The notes under the pieces: model-generated
What the model was told of the DNA's origin: nothing
The model's input: the letters and a program-made list of their open reading frames with translations, nothing else
Database searches by the model: none
Shown: piece after piece, positions 23,585 to 35,224 of the stretch
Layout of the letters: each line of letters starts with the position of its first letter
How positions within the stretch are numbered: the first letter of the stretch is position 1
Position numbers and translations under genes: made by a program
Source: JBOHUC01 sp050733935
Lineage (GTDB): Bacteria > Eisenbacteria > RBG-16-71-46 > DASYSL01
Assembly (NCBI GenBank): GCA_050733935.1
Contig: JBOHUC010000030.1
Coordinates: 1-41,159 of the forward strand
Length of the DNA: 41,159 bases
Direction of reading: 5' to 3'

Positions 23585-24468
23585 TCGATCCCTCCTTCCC
23601 ACTCTTCGGAGAGACCGAGGGACGGATGAGACACGCGCGCGTATCCGGCGTTCGCGTGTGCATGGCCGGCCACGCGTCCCGTGAAGAGGATCGCCAGCGA
23701 TCCGCACCAGGGGGCCCCCACGGCTCCTGCGCGAATCGAAAGCGGACCGGCGACAAGCGCGAGCCCCCCGCCGGCGCGCGAGCCCGCGAGATCGCGCGTC
23801 ACCGCGAGGAAGGCGGAAACCGGGCGCGTTCTCCACGCGACCTCGAGCGTCCAATCGGGGTCGGGGCGCGCAATCGGGTGACCTCCGGCCGCCAGAGCGC
23901 GAAGCGCGAGTGCGCCCGTGAAACCGCGCGGCCCGCGGGCCACGAGTGCCAGGTCGAGTGAGCCTCCGCGATTCGCTCGGTCGCCCGCCCCTTCCGATCG
24001 CCACTCGTTCCAGCTCGCGCCGACATCGAAGGACGAGCGCCGAAGCGCGAGCGCACAGAGTGCGCGCCATCGCCGGGCCTCCGGTGGGCCGAACGACTCG
24101 AGCCCGAGCGCTCCGCCCCATGCGCCCGCCCGCACTCCGAGCGCAAGCCGCGAACGAGCCAGCGCGTCGAGCTCGAAGAGCCTTGCCCGCGAGCCTGCGA
24201 TTCCAATGTCAAACGAGGTGGCGGTCGCGGCGGTCGTGGCGATCGTGGCGGGCGGACCCTCGCGCTTCCCAGCGAGACGCGCGGGTTGATCGAACGCCGA
24301 CAGAGGGCCCTCGTGATCCGCAAGGAGCGCAAGTCCCGCACCCCACGCGCCGGCTCCGCCCGGATCCGGCGTGACGGCCGCCGTCGCAGTTAGCGCAAGA
24401 AACGAGAGCGACACGCACGCGAGGGCCACGCGCGCGAGGGCCATGTGTTTCGCACACGCGGCTCTCAT
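23578..24468 (-). CDS. Putative outer-membrane protein, PorV/PorQ-like N-terminus
   Basis: The 296-residue product has a signal peptide (HMALARVALACVSLSFLALTATAA) followed by GAGAWGAGLALLADHEGPLSAFDQPARLAG. That resembles the opening of PorV/PorQ-type barrels, where a GG-x-ALADDA...NPAGLA pattern is usual. The rest is strand-like with alternating small residues. In the FCB group PorV and PorQ serve the type IX secretion system; here the similarity is faint and the role is inference. ATG 24466-24468 overlaps the upstream lamin-tail gene stop (ATGA), and the next gene overlaps in turn, so the three are translationally coupled. Confidence 0.5.
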   Translation of the reverse strand: MRAACAKHMALARVALACVSLSFLALTATAAVTPDPGGAGAWGAGLALLADHEGPLSAFDQPARLAGKREGPPATIATTAATATSFDIGIAGSRARLFELDALARSRLALGVRAGAWGGALGLESFGPPEARRWRALCALALRRSSFDVGASWNEWRSEGAGDRANRGGSLDLALVARGPRGFTGALALRALAAGGHPIARPDPDWTLEVAWRTRPVSAFLAVTRDLAGSRAGGGLALVAGPLSIRAGAVGAPWCGSLAILFTGRVAGHAHANAGYARVSHPSLGLSEEWEGGIEW

Positions 24469-26249
24469 CGCACCTCCAGCCACGAGCGCGCACGCACGTG
24501 AGCCAGCCCCGGCATGCTCTCGGCCTCGAGTCCGAGCACGTAAAGACCCGGCGGAAGGGGCCGACCCGCCGCGTCCGCGCCGTCGAATGCGATGCCCGCC
24601 GTTCCCGGCGCGTCCTCGCCGGGGATGAGCGTGCGCACCGGACGGCCGCGCAAGTCGAACACGCGAAGCCAGATACGCGCGCGCTCGAAGCCCGTTCGCC
24701 AGCTCACGAGTGCTGCGCTCGAGGGGCTCAGCGTAGGGGCAAGGCGCTGCGGGACGATCGAGAGCTCGACTCCGGCGCGCGCTCCCGCACCCCAGAGCGT
24801 GTTCGCGCGTCCGGGCGTTCCACCGCGGGCGGCGCTCCAGCCCCAGTTCGATGGATCACGGCTCGCCCACGAGGTCTGTCGGCGCTCGCGCGTCGCGCCT
24901 TCGGGATCGCCGCCCGGAAGCTCGACGCGATCGCTCGCGCGACCGTCCGGCGCGCGCAACACGAGGACCTCGGCGGGACCGCTCGTCGAGCGAGTGTGAT
25001 TGAGCGCAGGCCACGGCTCGCATCGCACGATGCGCGGCAATGCAAGGGTGGGATGTCGTGCGAGGAGCGCTGCGGGATCCGACGTGAAGACGACGAGACT
25101 CTCGGGCTCGAGATGGAACGCCGTGCCGCCCGCCCCGGGATCGACGACCCGGCCGAGACGGCCGGTGGCGTCTTCGATCCCCCAGCGATCGAGCGGAATT
25201 CTCATCGCGGAGACGTTGCGAACCTCGACCCACTCGGGGCCGTCTTCCGGGGCCGAACACACTTCTGAGATGAGCATCGCCCCTGGCCCGACCTGGACGA
25301 CCGCGACGCCACGGTCGTTTCCCGGCGCTCCGTCGTCGAGGACCGACACCGCGAGCGAGACGCGCCAGGCCCCCGGCCACGGCGGGACGAACGCAAGCTC
25401 GACATCGGCCGAGTCACCGGGTTCGAGCTCGGGGAGCCGCTGGCCGTGTGCGACCAGCGAGTCTGGCGGAAGCGGCGCGTTCGGATCGAACACGAGTGCC
25501 GATTCGTCGGAGAGGTGCGCCGCCCACAGGCGGACGTCGGCTTCGCCGGAAGCGAGGCCGGACGCGCCGCGATTGACGAGCCGCCCTGTGAGCGTGACCG
25601 GATCGCCGGCTTCGACACGCTCGAGCGGCGTTGCGAAGTGGGCCCACCCGAGATCGATCTCCGGGCGATTCGGCGCGCCGGGTGTCGGCGGCGAGACCGC
25701 ATGGAAGTCGGCGGCGTTGTCGTCGGAATCCGCCCCGTCCGGGAGGCGCGCGAGCGAGAAACCGGACGGGACATCCTCGGCGGGCCGGGCTTCGAAGTAC
25801 TCCGCGTACGTGAGAGTCCCGTAGCCGAGGACGTCCTGTGTCAGGCCCCCCGGGCCCGCGAGCCGTACGGCATCGGGCCCGTTCTCGAGATCGAACGTGA
25901 GCACGCGATCGGGGGCGGGCGTGACCTGGGGCTCGCCGATCGTGAAGCGGCCGAACGGCGCGATCACGTCCCCTGCGCCGCCGGTCCAGATCGTGCGCCA
26001 GCGGTTCGCTCCGGCTCCGTCTCCGGCCTCGAGGCGGTAGCCCGCGAGCGGAACGGTCTGGTCGGTGCGATTCGCGAGCTCGACGAACTGATGTCCCGCG
26101 TCGGCGCCGACCGCGTCGTAGAAGACTTCGTTGAGAACGACCGGTCGGTCCGATGGGTCAGCCGAGACGGGCCGGACTGGCAGAACGGGCAGGACGAGGG
26201 CGAGAACCAATGGCGCCGCTCGCGGGCGGCACCGAAGGATGCGAAGCAT
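24465..26249 (-). CDS. Secreted protein with two lamin-tail domains and a FlgD-like C-terminus
   Basis: The 594-residue product has a signal peptide (APLVLALVLPVLPVRPVSA). LTD 1 spans about 36-190 (VVLNEVFYDAVGADAGHQFVELANRTDQTVPLAGYRL ... PGAPN). A CARDB/Ig-like spacer covers about 205-320 (VTLTGRLVNRGASGLASGEADVRLW). LTD 2 spans about 328-490 (MLISEVCSAPEDGPEWVEVRNVS ... GTPGRAN). The C-terminal FlgD-Ig-like domain is at about 515-594 (IWLRVFDLRGRPVRTLIPGED...LPPGLYVLGLEA). The C-terminus WLEVR lacks the LLP ending of the other T9SS-like proteins here. Likely a surface or secreted structural protein. It heads a three-gene coupled set and lies just downstream of the palindrome cluster. Confidence 0.85.
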   Translation of the reverse strand: MLRILRCRPRAAPLVLALVLPVLPVRPVSADPSDRPVVLNEVFYDAVGADAGHQFVELANRTDQTVPLAGYRLEAGDGAGANRWRTIWTGGAGDVIAPFGRFTIGEPQVTPAPDRVLTFDLENGPDAVRLAGPGGLTQDVLGYGTLTYAEYFEARPAEDVPSGFSLARLPDGADSDDNAADFHAVSPPTPGAPNRPEIDLGWAHFATPLERVEAGDPVTLTGRLVNRGASGLASGEADVRLWAAHLSDESALVFDPNAPLPPDSLVAHGQRLPELEPGDSADVELAFVPPWPGAWRVSLAVSVLDDGAPGNDRGVAVVQVGPGAMLISEVCSAPEDGPEWVEVRNVSAMRIPLDRWGIEDATGRLGRVVDPGAGGTAFHLEPESLVVFTSDPAALLARHPTLALPRIVRCEPWPALNHTRSTSGPAEVLVLRAPDGRASDRVELPGGDPEGATRERRQTSWASRDPSNWGWSAARGGTPGRANTLWGAGARAGVELSIVPQRLAPTLSPSSAALVSWRTGFERARIWLRVFDLRGRPVRTLIPGEDAPGTAGIAFDGADAAGRPLPPGLYVLGLEAESMPGLAHVRARSWLEVR

Positions 26250-26590
26250 CGAAGGCTCCCCCGGGGGCAGGTCGAGGGGGCCGTCTTGTGCGGAGGCGAG
26301 GGGGAACTGGTCTTGAGACCAGTTGTTCAGCGCGGGGCGTTATCGGGCGAACTTGCCCCAGGGCAAGTTCGTCCCACTTTTTCCCGGGGGCGAACCTTCA
26401 ACGGGTCCTAGGAGCAAACAACTGGTTCTGGAACCAGTTGGTCCCCGACCTCTTCCCGCGAACTTGCTGCACAGCAAGTGAACTTGCCCTGGGGCAACGT
26501 TGACATAACGAAGCATGAACTCGCTCTGGAGCGAGTTCATCAACGGTGTTGATCGGAAGATCCAACTGGTTCCAGAACCAGTTGGCTCGA
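26250..26590. other. Gene-free interval packed with palindromes
   Basis: About 340 bp between the VWA gene (stop at 26591) and the double lamin-tail gene (start at 26249). Seven short palindromes of one family fill 26305-26585. ORFs across it are only read-through of the palindromes. The promoter and leader of the lamin-tail gene must lie in or after the cluster; no clear -35/-10 pair is visible. Confidence 0.6.
26305..26585. repeat. Cluster of seven 20-bp palindromes, AACTNG(N3)-TG/CA-(N3)CNAGTT
   Basis: Copies: 26305-26324 (9-bp arms, TG centre), 26348-26371 (11, CA), 26419-26440 (10, TG), 26462-26479 (8, CA), 26481-26501 (6 plus 3 after a bulge, TG), 26515-26540 (12, TG), 26562-26585 (11, CA). 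In five of the seven, AACT and AGTT are exactly 20 bp apart outside to outside; the other two have one or more changes in the right outer bases. Inner bases differ between copies but stay complementary: GGTCT/AGACC, TGCCC/GGGCA, GGTTC/GAACC, TGCTG/CAGCA, CGCTC/GAGCG. Centre-to-centre distances are 45, 70, 41, 20, 37 and 46 bp. Confidence 0.9.
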
Positions 26591-28774
26591 CTAGGCGAGT
26601 CCCCTGCGGCGTCGAATCCACCATTCGGCGGAGAGAATGCTCGCCAGGATCGCGAACACGAACGGGCTCTCCCACAGGCGAACGCTCGCGTCGCGGGCGG
26701 CGCGGGGTCGCGCAACGGCCAGCGCGGCGGCGACATCCCCTTCCCGGCCGGGCTTCACCGTCCGTCCTCCGCTCGCCTGCGCGACCTGGGCGAGGAGTCC
26801 CGCATCGGGTGCGACGTCCTGCCACTCGATGCTCTGCGCATCGACCCAGAACTCGGCGTTCGCCGAGCCGGCGGAGCGGCCACCGACGGTCGCCGTGGCA
26901 CTCGCGGTGTAGCGCCCGGGCGGCAGGTTGTCGAGGACCGTCCCGTACCCTCCCTGGCCGCGCGATTCGAGAACGACCTCCCGACTCACCGGACCGCTCA
27001 CTTTGACGTTCACGCGCGCCTCGGTCACCGGGCGGAACGCCGCATCCTGAAGCGTGGCCGCGAGGCGCACCGGCTCCCCGCGCGTGACGAGCGGGCGTTC
27101 CGGCACGAGACGGAGCGGCTCGGTCTGCGCGGGCTCCGAGAACGCGCGCAGCAGGTTCCCCCACAACCGCTCGTAGCGGGCCCCGGCTTCGAGATCGTTG
27201 CCCGAAAAACCCCAGCGGAACGTCGACGCGCCGTTCACGATGAGCGCCCGTCCGCGTCCCGCCCGGCGCTCGAGCACGACCGGCACACGGCCGCGCGCAT
27301 CGACCGCGAGAACCTCGTCCTCGGCCGAGGCGACGAGCGGTTGCACGTTCTCGACCGGCGGAAGCGCCGACCACAGGGAGAAATTCGCGGCCGGATCCTC
27401 GTCGAGCCGCACGAGATCCGCCTGCCGTCCGTCTTCCGTGAGAGTCACCCCGGTTTCGGCGAGCGGAACCTGGCCGGGCGCCCGCGCGAGCCGCAGAGCG
27501 GTTCCGATCGGGCTTCCCCCGAGTGCAAGCACGCCCTGGCGTGCCGCCCCGCCCATCACGATCGCGCTTCCTCCCGCCGACACGTAGCCCGCAATTGCCT
27601 GCGCGACTCCCGGCGAGAGCGTTCCTTCGTCCATTCCGATCAGGACGACGAGCGCGTACGGACGAAGCGCGCCGGGACTCTGTGGCAGGCCGGCAGCGGC
27701 GGCCGCGCCGCCGGAGCCGGAACCAGATCCCCGGTCCACGCGATCGAAGCGCCCCTTGGCGGCGACCCAGTGCTCGGCGGCGTAAGCGGAATCGGTGGCG
27801 ATCGCACGCCGCGCCCACGTCCAATCCCAGTGATACGAGCCTGCGAGCACGAGGACTCGCTGGCGATCGGGCAGGACTTCCTGCGCGTACGCATGCCGGT
27901 TGTTGACCGCCGTCCACTCGCCAGGGCTCTCGGGCGTCGACACTTCGAAGACCTGGAGTCCCGGCCGCACCGGGCGGTACTTCATGCGGCGCGCCACTTC
28001 GGCGCCGCCACCGGGGAGCGCAACCTCCTCGCTCGTGAGGACGGTCGCGCCTTCGCGGAGCTCGATCTTCGCGCGACGAGGCGGGCCGAGCGCGCGCACC
28101 CGCACTTCGACCGGCGTCTCCTGGCCGACGCGCGAGGTGGGATTCGCAAGCACGTCGACGACCGCGACGTCATTTCCGGGAACTTCCCCGACCGGGATTG
28201 CCGCGACCGGAAGGCCGAGCTCGCGCGCGGCGGCCACCGCGTCGCGTCCGGCGGTCTGCGAGCCGTCGCTCACGACCACGACTCCACGCGCGTTCTCGAG
28301 CCCGACGAGCGACGCCTGGAGCGCCTCCCCGAGCGAGGTGCGCTCGCGCTCGGCGGCCGGCACCGAATCGGCGACCGTTCCCGCGAACGTCTTCCGCACG
28401 ACCCTGAAGCGCCCGGAAAGGTTTCGGGCCACGAGATCGGCGCTCTTCTCGGCGATCTCGCGACGCGTGCGCGCGTCCTTCCCGGCCGGAATCGAATCGG
28501 CCGGAAGATCCATCGAACGCGAAACGTCGGTCAGCACGACGACCGAGCCCTTGCCCGCGGCCTGACCCGCGAGCGAGAGCAAGGGGCGTGCGAGCAGGAA
28601 CGCGAGCGCGACGAGCGCGAACGCGCGGAGCCCTGCGAGAAGCGTGCGGGTGTTCGAACGGAGCGAGGGCGCGATCGAGCGATACGCCCAGACGGCGAGG
28701 AGCGCGAGAACGATCGCGCCGCCGATCAGCCAGGGCAATGCGCCGGGTGCGAGGGAGAGCCCGTCGGGTCTCAC
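26591..28774 (-). CDS. Membrane-anchored VWA domain protein
   Basis: I chose GTG 28772-28774, giving 728 residues; the frame extends to 28885 but overlaps a predicted promoter. Transmembrane helices lie at about 15-31 and 48-68, then a VWA domain with MIDAS motif D83-V-S85-R-S87 (VVVLTDVSRSMD). A VVVVSDGSQTAGRDAVAAARELGLPVAAIPVG strand-helix follows. A class I glutamine-amidotransferase-like region comes next (PYALVVLIGMDEGTLSPGVAQAIAGYVSAGGSAIVMGG) without an obvious catalytic Cys, then an Ig-like domain (PLRLVPERPLVTRGEPVRLAATLQD). A last helix and RRRR end the protein. This architecture occurs in the BatA/MoxR-linked group of membrane proteins. Function unknown; probably envelope-associated. 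Confidence 0.85.
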   Translation of the reverse strand: MRPDGLSLAPGALPWLIGGAIVLALLAVWAYRSIAPSLRSNTRTLLAGLRAFALVALAFLLARPLLSLAGQAAGKGSVVVLTDVSRSMDLPADSIPAGKDARTRREIAEKSADLVARNLSGRFRVVRKTFAGTVADSVPAAERERTSLGEALQASLVGLENARGVVVVSDGSQTAGRDAVAAARELGLPVAAIPVGEVPGNDVAVVDVLANPTSRVGQETPVEVRVRALGPPRRAKIELREGATVLTSEEVALPGGGAEVARRMKYRPVRPGLQVFEVSTPESPGEWTAVNNRHAYAQEVLPDRQRVLVLAGSYHWDWTWARRAIATDSAYAAEHWVAAKGRFDRVDRGSGSGSGGAAAAAGLPQSPGALRPYALVVLIGMDEGTLSPGVAQAIAGYVSAGGSAIVMGGAARQGVLALGGSPIGTALRLARAPGQVPLAETGVTLTEDGRQADLVRLDEDPAANFSLWSALPPVENVQPLVASAEDEVLAVDARGRVPVVLERRAGRGRALIVNGASTFRWGFSGNDLEAGARYERLWGNLLRAFSEPAQTEPLRLVPERPLVTRGEPVRLAATLQDAAFRPVTEARVNVKVSGPVSREVVLESRGQGGYGTVLDNLPPGRYTASATATVGGRSAGSANAEFWVDAQSIEWQDVAPDAGLLAQVAQASGGRTVKPGREGDVAAALAVARPRAARDASVRLWESPFVFAILASILSAEWWIRRRRGLA

Positions 28775-28842
28775 GACGACAGGGTACCGCGCGGGATGCA
28801 CATTCGAATCGGTCCTCCGTCGGGAGCGACTGGGTCGACGGA

Positions 28843-28872
28843 AGTTTACCGGACGGACGGGAGGGGGCTCAA
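28843..28872 (-). promoter_or_regulatory. Possible promoter for the VWA gene
   Basis: TTGAGC (28867-28872) and TAAACT (28843-28848) on the minus strand are separated by 18 bp, about 70-100 bp upstream of the chosen GTG start. The area between 28775 and 28969 has no other visible content. Confidence 0.35.
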
Positions 28873-28969
28873 TCTTCCGGGACACCGTGCGCGCGGAGCG
28901 AGCCTCAATTGACGCGAAGGAAACATCTCGGCGCCCTTACAAGGCGCTATGGCCCGCTACATGACTCCG

Positions 28970-29530
28970 CTACGACCCGCGCGGGCCTCCGCCTCCGACC
29001 TCGGCCGCCACGCGGGCGAGCTCGACGCGCTGCAGGCGATCGAGCAGGAGCGCCTCGAGCGGGATCGGCGGCGCAACCTCGATCGGGCGCGCGACGGTCT
29101 GTGCGGCCCGCACGCGAAAGTGTCCGCGGTCCCAGGACGCGAGTCCCCATATGACGCGCGCGTGGCGTTCGTAGAGGAGGTCTTCGAGCGAGGCTTCGTC
29201 GAGCCAGCCGTTCTCGACCAGCACGCGGCCGATCGGTTTCGCGGCGTCGGGCGATTGGGCGAGCGATTCGGCCAGCGAAGCTTCGAGCTCCGCGCGCGCG
29301 ACGACGTGCCGGGCGACCGCGAGATCGCCGAGCCTGAGTCCCGTGCCACGCGGTCCGATCCCGACGAGCCGGCCTTCGCGAACGCCGAGATCGACCGCAC
29401 GCGGCGAGCCGTCGGCACGATCCTCGGACTCGAATTCGAGCGCTGCGTCCCAGCCGGATTGAGCGACGAACTGGAGGACGTCCTCGACGCGCAGGTGGCC
29501 GATCCGGCCTTCGAACAGGAGCTCGTCCAC
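28970..29530 (-). CDS. DUF4388 (PATAN-like) domain protein
   Basis: The 186-residue product starts MDELLFEGRIGHLRVEDVLQFVAQSGWDAALEFESED...GVREGRLVGIGPRGTGLRLGDLAVA. The pattern of a short strand, a helix with LQF(V/L)AQS and a G-x-L-x-F strand is typical of DUF4388, found in signalling proteins and gliding or polarity regulators. A second part (IGRVLVENGWLDEASLEDLLYERHARVIWGLASWDRGHFRVR) resembles the follow-on segment that often ends these proteins. Soluble, no signal peptide. GTG 29528-29530 is 13 bp after the phosphatidyltransferase stop. Precise role unknown. Confidence 0.75.
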   Translation of the reverse strand: MDELLFEGRIGHLRVEDVLQFVAQSGWDAALEFESEDRADGSPRAVDLGVREGRLVGIGPRGTGLRLGDLAVARHVVARAELEASLAESLAQSPDAAKPIGRVLVENGWLDEASLEDLLYERHARVIWGLASWDRGHFRVRAAQTVARPIEVAPPIPLEALLLDRLQRVELARVAAEVGGGGPRGS

Positions 29531-29543
29531 GCGCCGCCCGTCC

Positions 29544-30458
29544 TCAGGCCCCGAAGCGCACGTCCGTCACGACGCCCGGCTCGGACGGAGCCTGCCCTCT
29601 CAGGCGCTTGAGATTGATCCAGCCGATGACCCAGCCATAGAGAAGCGTGAATCCGAGGAGGACGACGAACGCATCCACGCTGAGCGGCGTCAGACGTTCC
29701 GCCAACGGCCCCAGGTCGAACGCGGCGAACGCGAGTCGCACGACGACGAGGCCCGTGAGCAGGAGCCCCGTCATCTTCCCGGGAAGCGTCGAATGAATGC
29801 GCACCGGGCCGCGCGTCACGTACAGGAAGGATCCACCCACGAGCAGGAGCAGCATCCGGAGCGCCGCGAGCACGAGGGCAAGGAGTGGCGCCAGTCCTCC
29901 GATGTAGAGCCCGACGAACAGCCAGAAGCTGCACAGGATGTCGGCCAGCGGATCGAGGATCGTCCCGAAGCGCGTCTCCTGGTGGAAACGCCGTGCGACC
30001 CAACCGTCCACGATGTCGCTTGCGATCGCGATCATGTAGGCGAGGAACGCGAGCTTGAACTGCCGCGCCGCCATGAAGACGAGGAACGCCGGCACGAGGG
30101 CCACGCGCGTGAGCGTGATCGCACTCGGCCAGCCGATCGCATCGAGCGGAGTGCCCGTCTTGTCGCGCAGAAGATCGATGTGGAGGAGCGTGAGGACGAT
30201 CATCGGCACGAGGCCGACGACGGTCCACCCGAACGCACGGCGGGCGAGCCCGGGATCGACCACGACCGCGAGCACCGCGGCGCACGCGACCGCGCCCAGA
30301 AACAGGATGAGCCCGACGAAGAGCACCGAGCGGACGGCCGCCGGATTTCCGAGCGCGCGCTCACGGGCGAACGCGAGCGCGCGCCGAGCGTAAAGAAGCC
30401 ACGCGGCCGCGCTGTAGCGCGAGCTTCGGAGTTCGATCAGTTCCTGCTCGACCCACAT
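29544..30458 (-). CDS. CDP-alcohol phosphatidyltransferase family protein
   Basis: Integral membrane enzyme that moves a phosphatidyl group from a CDP-activated lipid to an alcohol in phospholipid synthesis. The signature D-G-x2-A-R-x8-G-x3-D-x3-D is complete: D151 G152, A155 R156, G165, D169, D173. About seven hydrophobic segments flank it. The N-terminal extension of about 100 residues, including two extra helices (44-68 and 75-95), makes it longer than PgsA (about 180). The acceptor alcohol cannot be told from sequence. It is co-directional with the glycosyltransferase 36 bp upstream and the DUF4388 gene 13 bp downstream. Confidence 0.9.
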   Translation of the reverse strand: MWVEQELIELRSSRYSAAAWLLYARRALAFARERALGNPAAVRSVLFVGLILFLGAVACAAVLAVVVDPGLARRAFGWTVVGLVPMIVLTLLHIDLLRDKTGTPLDAIGWPSAITLTRVALVPAFLVFMAARQFKLAFLAYMIAIASDIVDGWVARRFHQETRFGTILDPLADILCSFWLFVGLYIGGLAPLLALVLAALRMLLLLVGGSFLYVTRGPVRIHSTLPGKMTGLLLTGLVVVRLAFAAFDLGPLAERLTPLSVDAFVVLLGFTLLYGWVIGWINLKRLRGQAPSEPGVVTDVRFGA

Positions 30459-30494
30459 GGAGCCGTCGTCTCCTTTTCGGGGAGCGCGAGTCTA

Positions 30495-31237
30495 TCACAC
30501 GTTTGTTCGCGGACGGAGAGCTTCGCGCGCGATCGTCCCCAGGATCTTGGTCCCGGCGCCGATGACACCGCGCACCGTGCCCGAGACTTTCGACCGCCCG
30601 GCGGCTCGCGCACGGCACGTGACCGGAACCTCGCGCATCGGGAGCCCGAGGCGCGCGGCTTTCGCCTGCATTTCGACCGTCCAGCCGTAATCAGGATCGT
30701 GCAGGGCCATGCGCTCTAGGGCGCTCCAGCGCACGGCGCGGTACGGACCGAGGTCCGTTACCTTTGCGCCGTAGAGCGTACGCAGGAGGAACGAGGCGAG
30801 TCCGTTGCCGAAGCGTTGCGGCACCGACATCGCCCCCCGCTCGACCGCGCCGAGCGTGCGGGAGCCGATCACGAGGTCCGCCTCCCCGCGCGCGATCGGC
30901 GCGACGATCGAGGCAAGCTCGGACGGATCGTCCGAGCCGTCGCCATCCGCAAACGCGACCGCATCCGGGAGACCCTGCGCGCGGGTGGCGAGGTGCACGA
31001 GACCGGCGAGGCACGCGGAACCGTACCCGCGACGCGGGGCCGGGACGACCGTTGCCCCCGCGGCGCGCGCGACTTCAGCGGTCCGATCGCGCGAGCCGTT
31101 GTCGCACACGACGATCTCGTCGAGGATTGCTCCGGCCCGCGCCGCGAACGGAGCCGCCGCGGCGACCGTGAAAAACCCGCGTACGACGCCCGCGACCGAA
31201 GCCTCCTCGTCGAGCGCCGGGACGATGAGGGCGAACT

Positions 31238-31241
<4 letters not shown>
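30495..31241 (-). CDS. Glycosyltransferase family 2 (DPM1/polyprenol-phosphate type)
   Basis: The 248-residue product has the GT-A fold: FALIVPALDEEASVAGVV, EIVVCDNGSRDRTAEVARAAGATVV, GYGSACLAGLVHLA, and a D-x-D-like FADGDGSDDPSEL (metal and nucleotide-sugar binding). The second half has IGSRTLG, RFGNGLASFLLRTLYGAKVTDLGPYRAVRWSAL and YGWTVEMQAKAARLGL. The absence of strong C-terminal helices suggests a peripheral enzyme using a lipid-linked or soluble acceptor. The GTG start overlaps the ppdK stop by 4 bp (GTGA). Donor and acceptor unknown. Confidence 0.9.
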
Positions 31242-34228
<2,987 letters not shown>

Positions 34229-34243
34229 CACGCTCCTCCGGTA

Positions 34244-35224
34244 CTACGCGTTCGTCGCCCCGATCTCCGACCGCACCTGACGGACCGCTTTCATCATGAC
34301 CTCGAGCTTCGCCTTCGCCTCGTCCCAGCTGCGGGTCTTGAGACCGCAATCGGGATCGACGAACAGCCGCTCGGCCGGAATGTACTGGAGCGCCTTCTTC
34401 AAACCGTCCACGACGAACTCGACCGACTCCGTCTTGTGGCTGTGCACGTCCACCACGCCGAAGCCGATCTCCTTCGTGTACGGGTTCTTCGCGAAGTGCT
34501 CGAGCAGGTCGAAGTTCCGGCACGCCATCTCGAGATCGATCTGGTCCACCGCGAGCTCGAGCATCTTCGGATAAATGAGCTCGAACGTCCCGTAGCAGAT
34601 GTGTGTGTAGGTCTTCGCCTTGATCCCCTCGGTCACGATCTTCATGGCCTCGATTGCGAGGTCGAACTCGTCGACCCGCACCGAGATCGCGGGCTCGTCG
34701 ATCTGGATGTGCGTCGCCCCCGCGGCCTCGAGATCCTTCACCTCGAGATGGATTGCGCGCGCGAGCGCAAGGCAGCTCTCGCGCCGCGAGCCGTAGTGCT
34801 CGTCGAACGACCAGTCCATCATCGTGTACGGCCCGGTCAGGATCGCCTTCACGGGCTTCTTCGTCATGGCCTGGGCGATCTTCCAGCGCTCGATCGTGAT
34901 CGGCTTCGGCCGCCCGATCGCGCCGATGATGATCGGCTTCCGGTAGTAGCGGTTCCCGTACGAGCGCACGAGGCCCGAGATCTCGAAGCCGTCCATGTTC
35001 TCGGCGAAGTACGTCGCCATGTCACCGCGGTACATCTCGCCGTCGACGAGGACGTCCATGCCGAGCTCCTCCTGGAGCGCGATCGTCTCGCGCGTCGCCT
35101 GGAGCTCGAGCTTCATGAGGTCCTCGTCCGTGATCTGCCCGCGTGCGTGCGCCGTGCGGGCCTTCGTCAGGTACTCGGGTTTCGGGAACGACCCGACCGA
35201 GGTGGTTTGAAGGATCTCGCTCAT
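34244..35224 (-). CDS. MetE C-terminal-like methionine synthase (zinc site intact)
   Basis: A 326-residue single-domain member of the cobalamin-independent methionine synthase superfamily (UROD/MetE-like TIM barrel). Visible motifs are TTSVGSFPKP near the start, VDGEMYRGDMATYF, LTGPYTMMDWSFDEHYG, ATHIQIDEPAISVR, THICYGTF with His208 and Cys210, IDLEMACRN, and DPDCGLKTRSWDEA with Cys293. H-x-C, Glu and Cys are the zinc/thiolate ligands of MetE. Such core-only enzymes do not carry the folate-binding N-terminal half, and some are known to use methyl donors other than methyl-folate. It overlaps its paralogue upstream by 4 bp (ATGA). Confidence 0.85.
   Translation of the reverse strand: MSEILQTTSVGSFPKPEYLTKARTAHARGQITDEDLMKLELQATRETIALQEELGMDVLVDGEMYRGDMATYFAENMDGFEISGLVRSYGNRYYRKPIIIGAIGRPKPITIERWKIAQAMTKKPVKAILTGPYTMMDWSFDEHYGSRRESCLALARAIHLEVKDLEAAGATHIQIDEPAISVRVDEFDLAIEAMKIVTEGIKAKTYTHICYGTFELIYPKMLELAVDQIDLEMACRNFDLLEHFAKNPYTKEIGFGVVDVHSHKTESVEFVVDGLKKALQYIPAERLFVDPDCGLKTRSWDEAKAKLEVMMKAVRQVRSEIGATNA

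Noticed and set aside
26305..26585. CRISPR array
   Set aside because: The repeats are palindromes with different sequences and irregular spacing of 20 to 70 bp, not a constant repeat with unique spacers, and no cas gene is near.
26305..26585. A simple stack of intrinsic terminators for the VWA gene
   Set aside because: None has a T-run after the stem, and seven in a row would be redundant. A role in stopping transcription is still possible for the first one or two.
26546..28912. Very long plus-strand ORF (about 790 codons) opposite the VWA gene
   Set aside because: High GC gives long antisense frames. Its protein is Arg/His-rich with no domain, while the minus strand encodes a coherent VWA protein.
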